A stretch of DNA of 64,000 nucleotides. It comes from Ziziphus jujuba. Lineage: Eukaryota; Streptophyta; Magnoliopsida; Rosales; Rhamnaceae. A program made the position numbers and the translations under genes. Where the stretch lies: the NCBI RefSeq assembly GCF_031755915.1, contig NC_083387.1, positions 16,823,001-16,887,000 on the forward strand, written 5' to 3'. Positions 12,621 to 23,825 of the stretch are shown here, one piece after another. Below the pieces are notes generated by a model, which did no database searches, was not told the DNA's origin, and saw only the letters and a list, made by a program, of their open reading frames with translations. Each line of letters begins with the position of its first letter. Within the stretch, counting starts at the first letter, position 1.

Positions 12621-13219
12621 AAAACTAACCTAAGGTGTTCTACATGCTCATCTAAATTCCCACTATGTACAAGAATATCATCGAAATAAACAGCTACAAA
12701 TTTTCCAATGAATGGACGCATAACATGGTTCGTTAATCTTATGAAAGTATGAGATGCATTAGTTAACCTAATGGGTATTACTAACCACTCATACAAACTA
12801 TATTTTATCTTGAATGTAGTCTTCCACTCATCTCCCTCTTTCATCCTTATTTGATGATATCCACTCTTAAGGTCAATTTTCAAACATATACATGCACCAT
12901 ACAATTCATCAAGTATGTCATATAATCTAGGAATAGGATGTCTATACTTAATAGTAATGTTGTTAATAGCCTTACGGTCTACATACATTTGCTAAGAACC
13001 ATCTTTCTTACGTACTGACTACACAGGTACAACAGATGGATTTATGCTTTCTCTAATGTAACATTTTTCATGCAATTCACTTACATAGCATTGAAGCTCC
13101 ATTGTCTCCTCAGTATTACTTCTGTATGCTGGTCTATTAGGAATTGCGGCCCTTGGGATGAAGTCTATCTGGTGTTCAATCCCTTGAATAGGTAGTAAAC
13201 CACCAGGAATCTCCTTCAA
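12600..13219 (-). pseudogene. Ty3/gypsy copy A: reverse transcriptase, truncated
   Basis: Reverse transcriptase of a Ty3/gypsy element, with AIPNRPAYRSN ahead of [40 protein letters not shown] and the catalytic box [16 protein letters not shown]-type break separates the two open segments near 13000. It stops after HLRLVLEVL, where the internal deletion removes the thumb, RNase H and integrase core. LTNAPSTF of intact relatives reads LTNASHTF here. Confidence 0.85.
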
Positions 13220-13790
13220 AAAGACATGATCGAACTCCTACAAAAGAAAAGAAATAGAACTTAGCAATATAGGCTTTTCAGAACTAGTTAGATGATTTAA
13301 ATAAGCATCTTTATACAATATGATCAACATAGGTTTCTTATTTAAAAGTACCTTTTTAATCTCACCTTCGCTAAGATAGAAGTTTGTCTTTTTCTTCTCT
13401 TCTTTCTTCTTCTCTTTCTCTTTCTTTTCACCCTCGAGTTTAGAAGAGTTACGTGAGTGATTAGGCTTAGCCTTGCCAAGTATGCTTGTTGAAGCCGTGG
13501 GTGGCATAATGGCCTTCTCCCTTTGTTGTTCGGCTTCACTCTTTTATTACATTTACATTTGATCCCTAAACACCTTTGAGTTTGATCTTCTTGCCTTTAA
13601 ATCTGAACACATTGGAGTTTACTCGACCATAATGTATGGTTTTCTTGTCAAATTTTCATGGTCTTCCCAATAGAATATGTCCCGCATGCATAAGTACAAT
13701 ATCACATAAAACAACATCTACATAACTATCTATACTAAACTTTACCTTCGCTGGCTTATTTACCTTCATCTTTCCACTGTTATTAAGCCA

Positions 13791-14138
13791 TTAAAGCCTA
13801 TATGGTTTTGGATGTTTGATTGTTGTTAAACCTAATTTCTCCACCACAACAGTGCTTAGAACATTGGCGCAACTTCTACTATCTATAATCATACTACAAA
13901 TATTATCTTGAATGTTAGATCGAGTATGGAAAATGTTTTCCCTTTGCACCTGATCTTCATCCTTATACATGGTCAAAACTCTTCGTGTCACCAAACTTAT
14001 ATCAGCCTTTGACACCTTCTGAGACATGGGTTTATCATGTTCTTTCTCTTCAAACTCTTCTTCAGCATGTTCAGTTTCGACTTTAGACACTTCACTATTT
14101 GATTTTAGCTCTCTATTATCCTTCAACACCATAATCAT
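13791..14138 (-). pseudogene. Ty3/gypsy copy A: aspartic protease domain
   Basis: Retropepsin-like domain between gag and RT. The minus-strand reading contains the catalytic-loop region as ICSMIIDSRSCANVLS, where active relatives have D-S/T-G; here Gly is replaced by Arg, which should abolish activity. It continues VVVEKLGLTTIKHPKPY. An acidic linker precedes it. A homologous fragment with the intact DSGSC loop is at 62806-63030. Confidence 0.75.
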
Positions 14139-14240
14139 TCTATTTGGACATTGGTTGGTAATATGACCATACCCTTGATATTTTGAATAAACAATATCAC
14201 GAGCTCTAGATGGTTTAGAATCAACCTTACCATTCGATTT

Positions 14241-14990
14241 TTATGCTGCCTTCATCCTACTTTGGTTTTGATCTTGGCTCGAATGCTGGTTTGCTTCTCC
14301 AACTAGGTACACTAGATTGGCAATCTCTCGGTTTAATCTTACAAGAAACCTCGCCGTTGTTGCCTTTTGATATTCATTCAAGTTCAACCTCGTCATGAAC
14401 ATCTCCATTTCCTTGTAATAATCATCTACAGTCCTGCTTTCTTGAGACAAAGATTGTAATCTCTGATGCAACAACCTCTGATAATGGCCTGATATGAAAC
14501 TCTTCCTTATGGCTTCTTTCATATGCCTTCAAGTATTTATTGATTCATCACCAATTATCCTTTAGGTATTTTGTTCATTGTTCCACCATTATGAAACATA
14601 ATGTCCAAATTCTAAGGCTGTCAACTTAACATTTTTCGCCTCTGAATAGTTATGGCAACCAAAGATCATCTCTATGCATTCTTTCCATTCTAAATAAGCC
14701 TCTGGATCACTCTTTCCCATAAATGGTGGTATACTAACCTTGATATTTCTTAAGTCATCATCTTTATCCCCGTTTTTTCTGCCATGGGTTTGTCTTCCTT
14801 GTAGTGCATATATGTTTTCATGCTCCCCATTAAAATGATCCCCAAAGTCTCCTTTTTCATATTCCTTCTAAAAATGTCTGCGACCTCCTTTACCTTAACC
14901 ACGTCCTCCCTGTGGTTCCATTCTAGGGTTCGACATTCTCTGTGAGTTCTCAAACCTATCCATCCTTAGGTCAATTTGATTAAACCCAGC
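14241..14990 (-). pseudogene. Ty3/gypsy copy A: gag fragments
   Basis: Minus-strand Gag remnants. The N-terminal part near 14990-14930 reads MNAGFNQIDLRMDRFENSQR and then breaks. The capsid-like part at 14522-14241 has QRLLHQRLQSLSQESRTVDD, YYKEMEMFMTRLN and FLVRLNREIANLVYL, typical of the retrotransposon gag domain. Several stops separate the pieces. A CCHC zinc knuckle is not convincingly readable. Confidence 0.7.
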
Positions 14991-15004
14991 ATTCATCTCA
15001 GTAG

Positions 15005-15180
15005 GTCCTGCTCCTAAACCCGTATTATATTAGCTCTGATCAAAATTAAGTTTAGATTCTAATAGCCACCTTGACCCTTAATCAACTAGTGGTTATAACT
15101 TTGATATAAATCAAAGACACCACAATAGGTTATGGAAGGTCCTATTGAACTACCTGATGCTCTAGATTCCCCTTTGTACC
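15005..15180 (-). repeat. Extra partial copy of the gypsy LTR end
   Basis: This segment repeats the terminal ~170 bp of the LTRs at 11048 and 16403 (CTCCTAAACCCGTATTATAT, CACAATAGGTTATGGAAGGT) directly ahead of the gag start of copy A. It is too short for a full LTR. It may come from a rearrangement or template switch. Confidence 0.55.
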
Positions 15181-16402
15181 CCACGGATTCTTCTTCAATT
15201 GCTTTTCATGCTTCACTTCCTCTTCTCGTTCTTGGATCTGTTGTGTTAGTGAAATAATGCAAGAAACCTTACCAAGTTCACTCCCTTACATGTGTCACTT
15301 AAATAGGGTCTCATTCACTCATGTTTCACAATAGTGTCGACTTTTAACCTTTTTATAATCTCACACTCTCTTTCCTTTTTCCACTTAATAGATTATTTCA
15401 AAGTTATAATAAAATAGACTTAAAGGCAGCAGCTAGATCACAAGTATGTTCTAAATAAACCTATCTATAAAATAGAAGTCAGAAACAAGCAAATTACGAG
15501 TGAATTACAAAATTTCACTCTTGGCTTTACCATCCAACAACAAAGAAAGTAATAAGGCAATTTTTGGGTTCAATAAGGAAATAAACCAGAATATTAGGAG
15601 ATAAAAGAAACTCAAGGATAGAATCTAGATAAGGATTCAAACAATTAACAAGAACTCAATTCGAATAAGATATGAGATAGTTGTGGGTTATAGTTCTCGT
15701 AATTGAGTCTTGTCTCAAATCCTTAAACCAGTTTTTAACCCAATTAATTAGCACACAATATTTTAATAGCCAGCAACCAGTATTGAATGAATAAATAGCT
15801 ACTCCAACAATCACAATTGAATTTCCAAATCCAAACCAAACTCAATTTAACAACTTCTCAAAAAAAAAAAAAGGGGGGGGGCCTTCTTGGGTAAATTTTT
15901 TTTTTTTAATCACAAATAGAATAATATCAGCACAATTTTTAGAAGCTCAATCACCACAAAATCACAACCTCCAATGCCAAAAAAATTCTCAAATCCAATT
16001 ATAACTTCCAAGCAAAAACAAATTGCAAAATTTTAGGGTTTTTGCAATATGTTTTCAAAAATCCCTCTTTTTTTTTTTTATTAGATATATGAATTCAACT
16101 AATAGACTAATAGAGATTAAAACTATCAAAGGAAAAATCAACAATAAACTAAATTATCAAGAACTAATATGCAAAACCAACCAACAGTTAATAAACAAAA
16201 CAATTCGGCTAAATAAAAAGAAAAACTTAATGCGTCTTTGGTGAAGAAGAATGATTTTTTTTTTTATAGGAAGATGCAGAATGTGTATGAATAGAAGCAA
16301 CCTTAACCTAATATTAAATTGTAGAATAACACCAAAAAGAAAAAAAAAAAAGAAGCAAATAAGTTAGATCAAACCTAAACAAAATTTGTCTTTGATACCA
16401 AA
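15181..16402 (-). other. Ty3/gypsy copy A leader with primer-binding site
   Basis: Non-coding leader of copy A. Its PBS, read on the minus strand as TGGTATCAAAGAC, lies at 16400-16388, two bases from the LTR end (16403). It resembles the initiator-tRNA-Met site TGGTATCAGAGC. The rest is AT-rich with a run of A then G at 15864-15883 and has no recognisable gene. Confidence 0.6.
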
Positions 16403-17350
16403 TGATACGATCCTCGATCGACTTGCTCCTAAACTCGTATTATATTAGCCCTGATCAAAATTAAGTTAATATTCTAATGGCCACCTTGATCCCTAATTAT
16501 TTACCTTGGTATAAATTGAAGACACCCACAATAGGTTATGAAAGGTCCTATTGATAAGTCAAGCTAAAACATTCATTTTCTATTTAGTGTTCTAGGTGTT
16601 CTAAAAGAACGAAGAAAAATCTCTCTCACAAGTAATTTTCTAAATGAATAATGATCTGCCTATTATTAAGAAATAAAAATTTTAAATAGGCTAGAGTAAC
16701 AAAAATCAAATCACTAAAACATTAGGTAAAAACCAACCAATAAGACTAACTAATGTAGTTGCCGATTTTCCTAGGAATTTCTTAATCTAATTTCCATTAA
16801 TTAATTTATTAATTTTGAAGAGGAATTAATTAATTTATAATCATAAATATTAAAATTCAACCTTCCTAAATTAATTTTTCTAGAAAATAATTAAACAAAA
16901 CTAAAAATAAAAGGTTATTTCCTAATATAAAAAGTCAAATTCCAGATTTGGAAAGTAGTTGACTGGCTTTCCAAATAAGTTGTCCTTACCCAATCTCCAG
17001 CTAATTTTGGCTCTATATTTGATCCAATATGCTATGTAAGATGCCTAATAGGTTAAAACTTGTCCCACACATTGTCAATGATTGAAATGATCAAGTTTGC
17101 TTGGAATGCAAGTAAAATCACTTCCTAGCGTCAATTATGCAAAACCAGCTAATGTTGAAAGCTTGGATGACATGAGGCATGCTTGGTCGCCCTTGCCTCT
17201 GCCTTGACACGATTTTATGACCTCCTGGTGAGCTCAAGCATGTTCATAGGCACACAAGCTTGCCATTCGTTACTCGGAATTCTCAAATGCATCAAAACAG
17301 CTTCCCGGGTTCATTTCTACCTTCAAAACCTGGATGGTCAGCACAGGCTT
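16403..17350 (-). repeat. Ty3/gypsy LTR shared by copies A and B
   Basis: On the plus strand it begins TGATACGATCC and matches 11048-12010. On the minus strand it is followed by the copy A PBS, so it acts as the 5' LTR of A; on its other side is the Pol end of copy B, so it is also the 3' LTR of B. The right boundary is approximate. Confidence 0.65.
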
Positions 17351-17399
17351 AGAATCTTCTGGGATTATCTGAGCCTTCTTGAGAACTAATTACTTCTTG

Positions 17400-19795
17400 T
17401 ATGAAACTATTAAGATTGTCTTTAAATCTCTTGTGCCCTAGTAATTGGTCCAGTCTTCAGTTGTATAGGATCAGCACCCCAGTAAGTAGATGTTTGAGCT
17501 GGTGGATTCACATCATTCCCCTCATCTTGAGAGTGATTTGCCCTCAAATCGAAATCATCACTTACAGAAAAAGGATATAGATCAAAAACATTAAAAGTAG
17601 CACTCACATTATACTCACCTGATAAATCAAGCTTATAGGCATTTTCATTTATCTTATCCAAAACTTGAAAATGTCCATCTCCAAGAGGCATAAGCTTTTA
17701 CTTATGTTGTTTAAGAAACCTCTCTTTCCTTAAGTGCAACCAAACCCAATCGCCTGGTTCAAACATCTTCTTAATTCAGCCTTGATTAGTAGCTTTAGCA
17801 TACTGTTCAGTCTTCCTCTCAATGTTTACTTTATTCTTCTCATGAATCTACTTGACAAATTTAACTTACTTTTTACATTTAGATTAGCACATTCACTTAA
17901 AAGCAAAGGTGTTCAATTTAATGGAGTTAAAGAAAGCTCCAAGCTGGTATATAGCATAACTCGTCCCATATGTTAAGTAGACAAACTAGGCATTCGCAGA
18001 GGTCTTTGGAAACATGTTCTTATTTCTTCGTATGCACAGATTAAGGTTCTATTATAAGCATATTCGACATGTGACAAATATTTTTCCCAATTTGTTAAGT
18101 TTCTACTAATTAATGCTCTTAATAATGCAGGCAAAGTTCCATTCACTACTTCAGTTAGACTATCAGTCTGTGGATGACAAGCAGTGGAAAATAAAAGTTT
18201 ATTGCCTAACTTAACTCACAATGTTTTCCAAAAAAAATTTAAGAACGTAGCATCTCTATCAGAAACAATTGTCCTAAGCATGCCATTAAGTCTAACCAAT
18301 TTCCTAAAGAACATATTAGCTACATAAGATGCATCATCAGTTTTATTACATGCTATGAAGTATGCCATCTTAGAAAACTTATCAACAAGCACAAAAATAA
18401 ATCCATAGATATGTCTACCCAAGGATAAGAAGGAATACGGAATGACATATACAAACCATGTAGTTTTAGCTTAGATTTTGATTTTCTACACGTGATACAC
18501 CTGTCACACATCCTCTCTACATCTTTACTAATGTTTGGCCAATAAAAGTGTTCTTATAGTATGGATAAAGTCTTTACTGCACCAAAATGACCTATTAATC
18601 CACCACCATGGCTTTCCCTAATAAGTAATTCCCCGATGCTACAACAAGGCACATAAAGTTTACTTTTTCGAAACAAATACCCCTCAAATATATGGAATTT
18701 ACCATAACCATATTTAGTACAATTTCTATATATCTCATCAAAGTCACCATCATGCTTATAAATTTGCTTTAACTATTCAAAACTAAGCAATCTAACATCT
18801 AAGGTTGAAAATAAGACATACCTTTGGGACAACGAATTAGCTACCATATTTTCCTTACCTTTCTTGTAGCGGATGACATATGGAAAAATTTCAATAAACT
18901 CAATCCACTTTCCATGCCTTTGGTTGAGCTTCCCCTAATCTTTGATATGTTTTAAGGATTCATGATCAGTATGAATCACTAATTCCTTTGGCATCAACTA
19001 ATATTGGAATGTCTTCAAAGCTCGAACTAAAGCATACATCTCTTTGTCGTAGATTGAATATTTCAATGCGGCCTCATTCAATTTCTTACTTAAATATGCT
19101 ATAGGTCTACCTTCCTGCATTAAACCGTTTCGATACCTATACCTGAAGCATCACATTCAATCTAAAAAATCTTAGAAAAATCAGGTAAAACCAAAAAAGG
19201 AGCATTAGTTAATTTTTCTTTCAACAAGCTGAAAGACTTCTCTTGTGCCTCTCCCTATTGGAATCCCATGCTTTTTTTGATTATTTCAATCAATGGTGCC
19301 GCAATAGTACTGAAATCCATGACGAACTTCCATTAAAAGTTAGTTAAACCATGAAAACTTCTTATCTGTGTAATGGTAGTGGGTTTCGACCATTCTTATA
19401 TTGCCTTGACCTTGGATTGGTCAACCTTGATTTCTACAGCACTCACAACAAATCCTAGAAATACAAGGTCATCTTGATAGAAATCACACTTTTTAAAATT
19501 AGCATACTACATTTCTTTCCTAAGTACTTCTAAAACTAACCTAAGGTGTTCTATATGCTAATATAATTTTCTACTATGTACAATAATATCGTCGAAATAA
19601 CCAACTACAAATTTTCCAATGAGTGGACATATGATATGGTTCATTAATCTCATGAAAGTACTAGGTACATTAGTTAACCCAAAGGGCATTACTAACCACT
19701 TATACAAAACCATATTTTATCTTGAATGCATTCCTCCACTCATCTTTCTCTTTCATCCTTATTTGATGATATCCACTCTTAAGGTCAATTTTCAA
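17400..19795 (-). pseudogene. Ty3/gypsy copy B: RT, RNase H and integrase, truncated
   Basis: Minus-strand Pol in the order RT (about 19795-19320), RNase H (about 19200-18780), integrase zinc region near 18600-18470 (CDRCITCRKSK), integrase core (18422-18216: [20 protein letters not shown], then [11 protein letters not shown] with the second catalytic Asp) and C-terminal part (17691-17422: NENAYKLDLSGEYNVSATFN, LKTGPITRAQEI). Stops and frameshifts occur throughout. The 5' half (RT start, protease, gag, 5' LTR) is missing: similarity to copy A stops abruptly at about 19795. The layout is that of Ty3/gypsy (RT-RH-IN), probably a chromovirus lineage. Confidence 0.8.
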
Positions 19796-19827
19796 GAATC
19801 AAGCCAAAAACCATTAAGTAGAACATA

Positions 19828-20390
19828 TTGAGTAAAGATGGAGGAGGATGGTATAATATAGGTGGGGGTGGAACATATTATCGAGAACCAACCCAACAAC
19901 CATTAAGCCCATTTACTTGTGAAAATCAATACATACATGCCATACAGGATTTTGATCATGGGATTCGTACAGTAGGCACTGGTTTAAGAAGGCACTATAA
20001 AATTTCCATGATAAATCAACTTGATGAAGATTATCTTTCTAACTCTTTGGATGCAATGAGTTTAAGTATACAAGTTAGTTCTCAATATGAAAATTCTGAG
20101 ATTCTGATTGCGTATCCAATTAGTCAAATGAGATCACATAATCCTCACAAATGATTACGGTGTTGATATCTTTAATATTCCATGTCTCAAAACGAATGTT
20201 ATACTCTTCCTTGGGTAAATCCACATCACCTTCGACTTGGACAGTTGGTTGGAATTGATAAAGAGATATATGCTTGGCATATCCATAATTACATGGAAAA
20301 TTTCTCTAAAATGATGAGTTGGAATGCCTTATACTAACGAAACATCTAGATATGATTATCAATTTGAAGCACCAAGGAGTTCTTTTTGGT
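19828..20390 (+). pseudogene. Probable C-terminal end of the hAT pseudogene, displaced by gypsy insertion
   Basis: An open frame of 108 codons begins with a Gly-rich stretch (DGGGWYNIGGGGTYYREPTQ) and continues CENQYIHAIQDFDHGIRT. After the stop, the same strand still reads YGVDIFNIPCLKTNV and, near the end, YDYQFEAPRSSFWY. From memory such sequence occurs at the end of some plant hAT-type transposases, but I am not certain. Its Asp/Gly-rich start resembles the DDDGG tail where the hAT pseudogene breaks off near 11000, on the far side of the gypsy copies. No known catalytic motif is present. Confidence 0.45.
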
Positions 20391-22708
20391 ATTGATGATG
20401 TATTATGAATTATATTTGAGAATTTCATATATCTTAATATTATTTGTTAAATTTTCTATATTTTAGTGCTAATAAACATTATATTTTCTTTACTTACAAT
20501 AATTTTTAATATTTATAGACTATGTTATTATCCTTATATTTTAATTATTTTATGTTTTTTTATATCATTTTACTACATTAACTATCTCATATGCAAAAAA
20601 TATGTATTCTAAATTAAATATTTATAATTTTTGTAATTTTATCGACAATTTCATCGATATCGACATTTTCATTTATATTTCCATAAAATCATACCTTTGA
20701 TATTTCCGTCGATATCGATATTTTCATCACTAAGTGGAATAACTTTATCCCACCATTTCATAGATTTTTAATCTTACTAACTGCTGGCATAAACATATTT
20801 AATCATTATCTCATCCCTATCACACAACCAAACAAATCTCCTTGACTAATAATTGTTTTTTTTAATAATAATCTGACTTCGGATATAAAAAAATAAAAAT
20901 AAAAAAGTGAAAAAAGCAATAATCTTTGAGAGCAATCTAGAATTTATTTTATGTTGGACTATTAGTCCAATTAATTATTTTCTAAAAAATTTAAAGGAAA
21001 ATTTTCATATTGTAACAAATATATTTTTGTTATTATTTGTGAGAAAACATATATATATATATATATATATATAACACATTCTTAATTTTTTATATTGGTT
21101 TTTTAATTTATATAATTTTAAAAGAAAATTTCATAACTTTTAATTTTCAATTTAGTTTTTAACTATATCAAAATTGGACTTTGGTCCTTTATAATTAAGT
21201 GTGTAATTGAACGTAGTTCATTATTAGAGTTCTCAAACTCAACTTTTATAATTTTAAAAATAATAAACTTAGTTCTAGCTCAAAAAATTTGATACTTCTT
21301 TGCTCAAGATTGGTTCGGCTAATTTACAAAAAGATTTGCTTTAATTTAGCTTTGCTCATTATAAAATGAAGGTTTGAAAAATTTGAACATTCAATTTCTT
21401 TCTAAATATTTTATTATTTTTATTTTGAATACAAAATTAAATATAAATAATATTATTTATGTTTTATAAGTATTATGTATGTTTCAATTAATAATAAACA
21501 TATATATATATATATATGTATGTATATATACACATATGTGTGTATATAAACTACAAAGTACAAATTCAAGTTACTCACAAATTATTTTAAACCGGCTTAC
21601 ATATTATATGAGCCTCATTTATTATTCAAGATTGACTCTTTTTTTCAAATAAGCAAGATTCATGAACTCTTTGAGCATATTTACAATCCTATTTATAATA
21701 ATTTATTTTTAAACGAAAAATTGGATAAAAAGTAATAGTGCAACAAAAATGTGAATGCCAAAATAAATGTTTAATAACCTAGGTTTGAAATTCGGTAATA
21801 TTTAGAGATTATGTGTGGTAATAACTTCTTAAAATTATATTTTGAAGATTTTTCATAAAGTTTCAATGCATGTGTGGCCAAATTATATAATGTTTTGTTT
21901 CTTTTTTTTAACACCGAGGTTTCAATCGCCAGCTCTTCTTTCATCAAATCATCAACTTCCTTGACCTTCTAGCATTGGGCACGTGTCAACTACCATATAT
22001 GTTCTTACAATTTTGTGGAGACCTGTGTTTTTGGTGAACAGCCTAGACTTGGTTACTTTGAGCTTCTATGTGGGGAGGCACCCACTCTCCTAGATTTATA
22101 GGGTTATTTTGTCAATTTCCTTATAGAGAGTTGTCTGGTATCCATGGTATTCTATTTTTTGTCGTTACGTTTTTATATCATTTGGCAATTTAATTGGCTA
22201 TCCAAAAATGGATAATAATTAATTAATATTTGTCATTTTAGCATAGATCATTCTAGTAATTATCATTACCAATGATAAATAACAAAACTCTGTACATATT
22301 CATTCGTATATATATAGTTAATTTTCTTTGATTCATTTTTCTTATTTTCAACTTTTTTTTTTCCTTTTTCTAAACAAAAACTCTATTTTTTTTTACTAGT
22401 TATATCTTATCTAGCATGTCTTTTTACGATTTTCTCATCAGCTCTCATCTAACTTAAATTTTAGTTTGAAGGAATTTCAAACAAGAAACAAAAGACTTGG
22501 TATAAGGGATTGTTTTGGTTGTTATGAGCTTTATAATATAGTTTAAACATATGATATAGGTGGTAGAATGTTTGACTATACACAAAAGAAAGCAATTTTA
22601 AATTTATTTTTGGCATTTTTATATTTTAGTTAATAGATTGAATGCCTTTTTTTTTTAAAAAAAATTCAGAAGAAAATATGTAACTAAGTGTTTTTTCTAT
22701 CTACCAAA
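20391..22708. other. AT-rich intergenic DNA with ATCGAT repeats and TA microsatellites
   Basis: At 20640-20735 several ATATCGATATCGAC-type motifs occur, possibly the subterminal region of the first hAT element. TA-rich microsatellites lie at 21050-21072 and 21498-21520. From 22550 to 22700 the sequence resembles 28135-28260 in direct orientation. No gene is seen. Confidence 0.5.
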
Positions 22709-22719
22709 TAGGAGTAGGC

Positions 22720-22960
22720 TCAGTGCGGGTTGGTTCGATTTTATGGGTTTTTAAAACCGAACCGACCAATTTGGTTTGGATTGGGTACATAACCAAACTG
22801 AACCGAACTCCATATTCAACCAGAAAACCGATCGAACCGACCATCCTTGGTCGGTTTGGGTTGGATTCATGGGTTGGATCGGTTTGGGCCTCTTGTTGGG
22901 TTGGGTTGGATTCGCTGTTTGGGTCGGGTTGGGTTCGCGGATTGGGCCGATTTGGGCCTC
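22720..22960. repeat. Subterminal repeat cluster, left end of hAT element 2
   Basis: Many copies of GGTTGG, GGTTTGG and CGGTTTGGGTT in both orientations (e.g. AACCGAACCGACC near 22757). The matching cluster at the other end is at about 27815-27985. These are likely transposase-binding repeats. Confidence 0.65.
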
Positions 22961-23825
22961 GGCCCAAATTGTGTATATTTCGAATTATGTATATTTTTGG
23001 ACCAAAATTGTATAAAAAAATTTTTAGACCTTTTTTATTATCAATCTATATTTTGAATTAGATATCTTTTTCAAGTTATTTTCTAAATTAAATAATTTTA
23101 ACATACATCCACCTAAACAAAAATACCAAACAAGTTAACTATTAAGCATTAAACATATTAAATAATACAACATAAAATCATACAACTACAATACAAATCT
23201 ACAACTATCACCTAATTATACACCATACACCAACCAATAAATTCTATAATAAGTCTACAACCATTATTAGTTACAAAATAAAATACAACCCCTATTTGAA
23301 ATCTTAAATTTCAAAATAAACTTATAATTAAATAAACTAGCAATCCATAAAAGTGAAAATTATTTTAAATATTGTTTTCTTCCACATTCTCCATTCCATG
23401 AAAAGCCATCAGCAGCAACCACAAGCTCAATAAGCCAATAAGCCATGCAAAACTCACTATCTCAATAAGCCATATTCCATTCATCCTTCAACAAACATTA
23501 AAATTACAAATAAACATTAAACATTAAACATTAAATGCAATAAATTAGCAATCAATAAACATTAATTGTATTACTAAAATATTATCTAACTTAAAAGATA
23601 ATTGATGATGTGGAATTAACAACAAACTTATTAAGCAATCATAGATCAATTAGGTGGAGGTAAACCTTGTTTTGTAACCCAAGATGCTCCTAAACAAATT
23701 AAAATATGATATTAAATTAATTAATAAGTTAAAAAGAAGTTGTAAATATTACTAAAAAATTTTAAAAGCTCTAAAATAGATAATAAAAATAAAATTACAA
23801 ATAATAATAAAAAAATTCTTACCCT

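Noticed and set aside
22701..23061. Overlapping open frames rich in Pro/Thr/Asn or Trp/Gly/Leu
   Set aside because: They come from the repeated GGTTGG and CGGTTTGG motifs at the end of hAT element 2.
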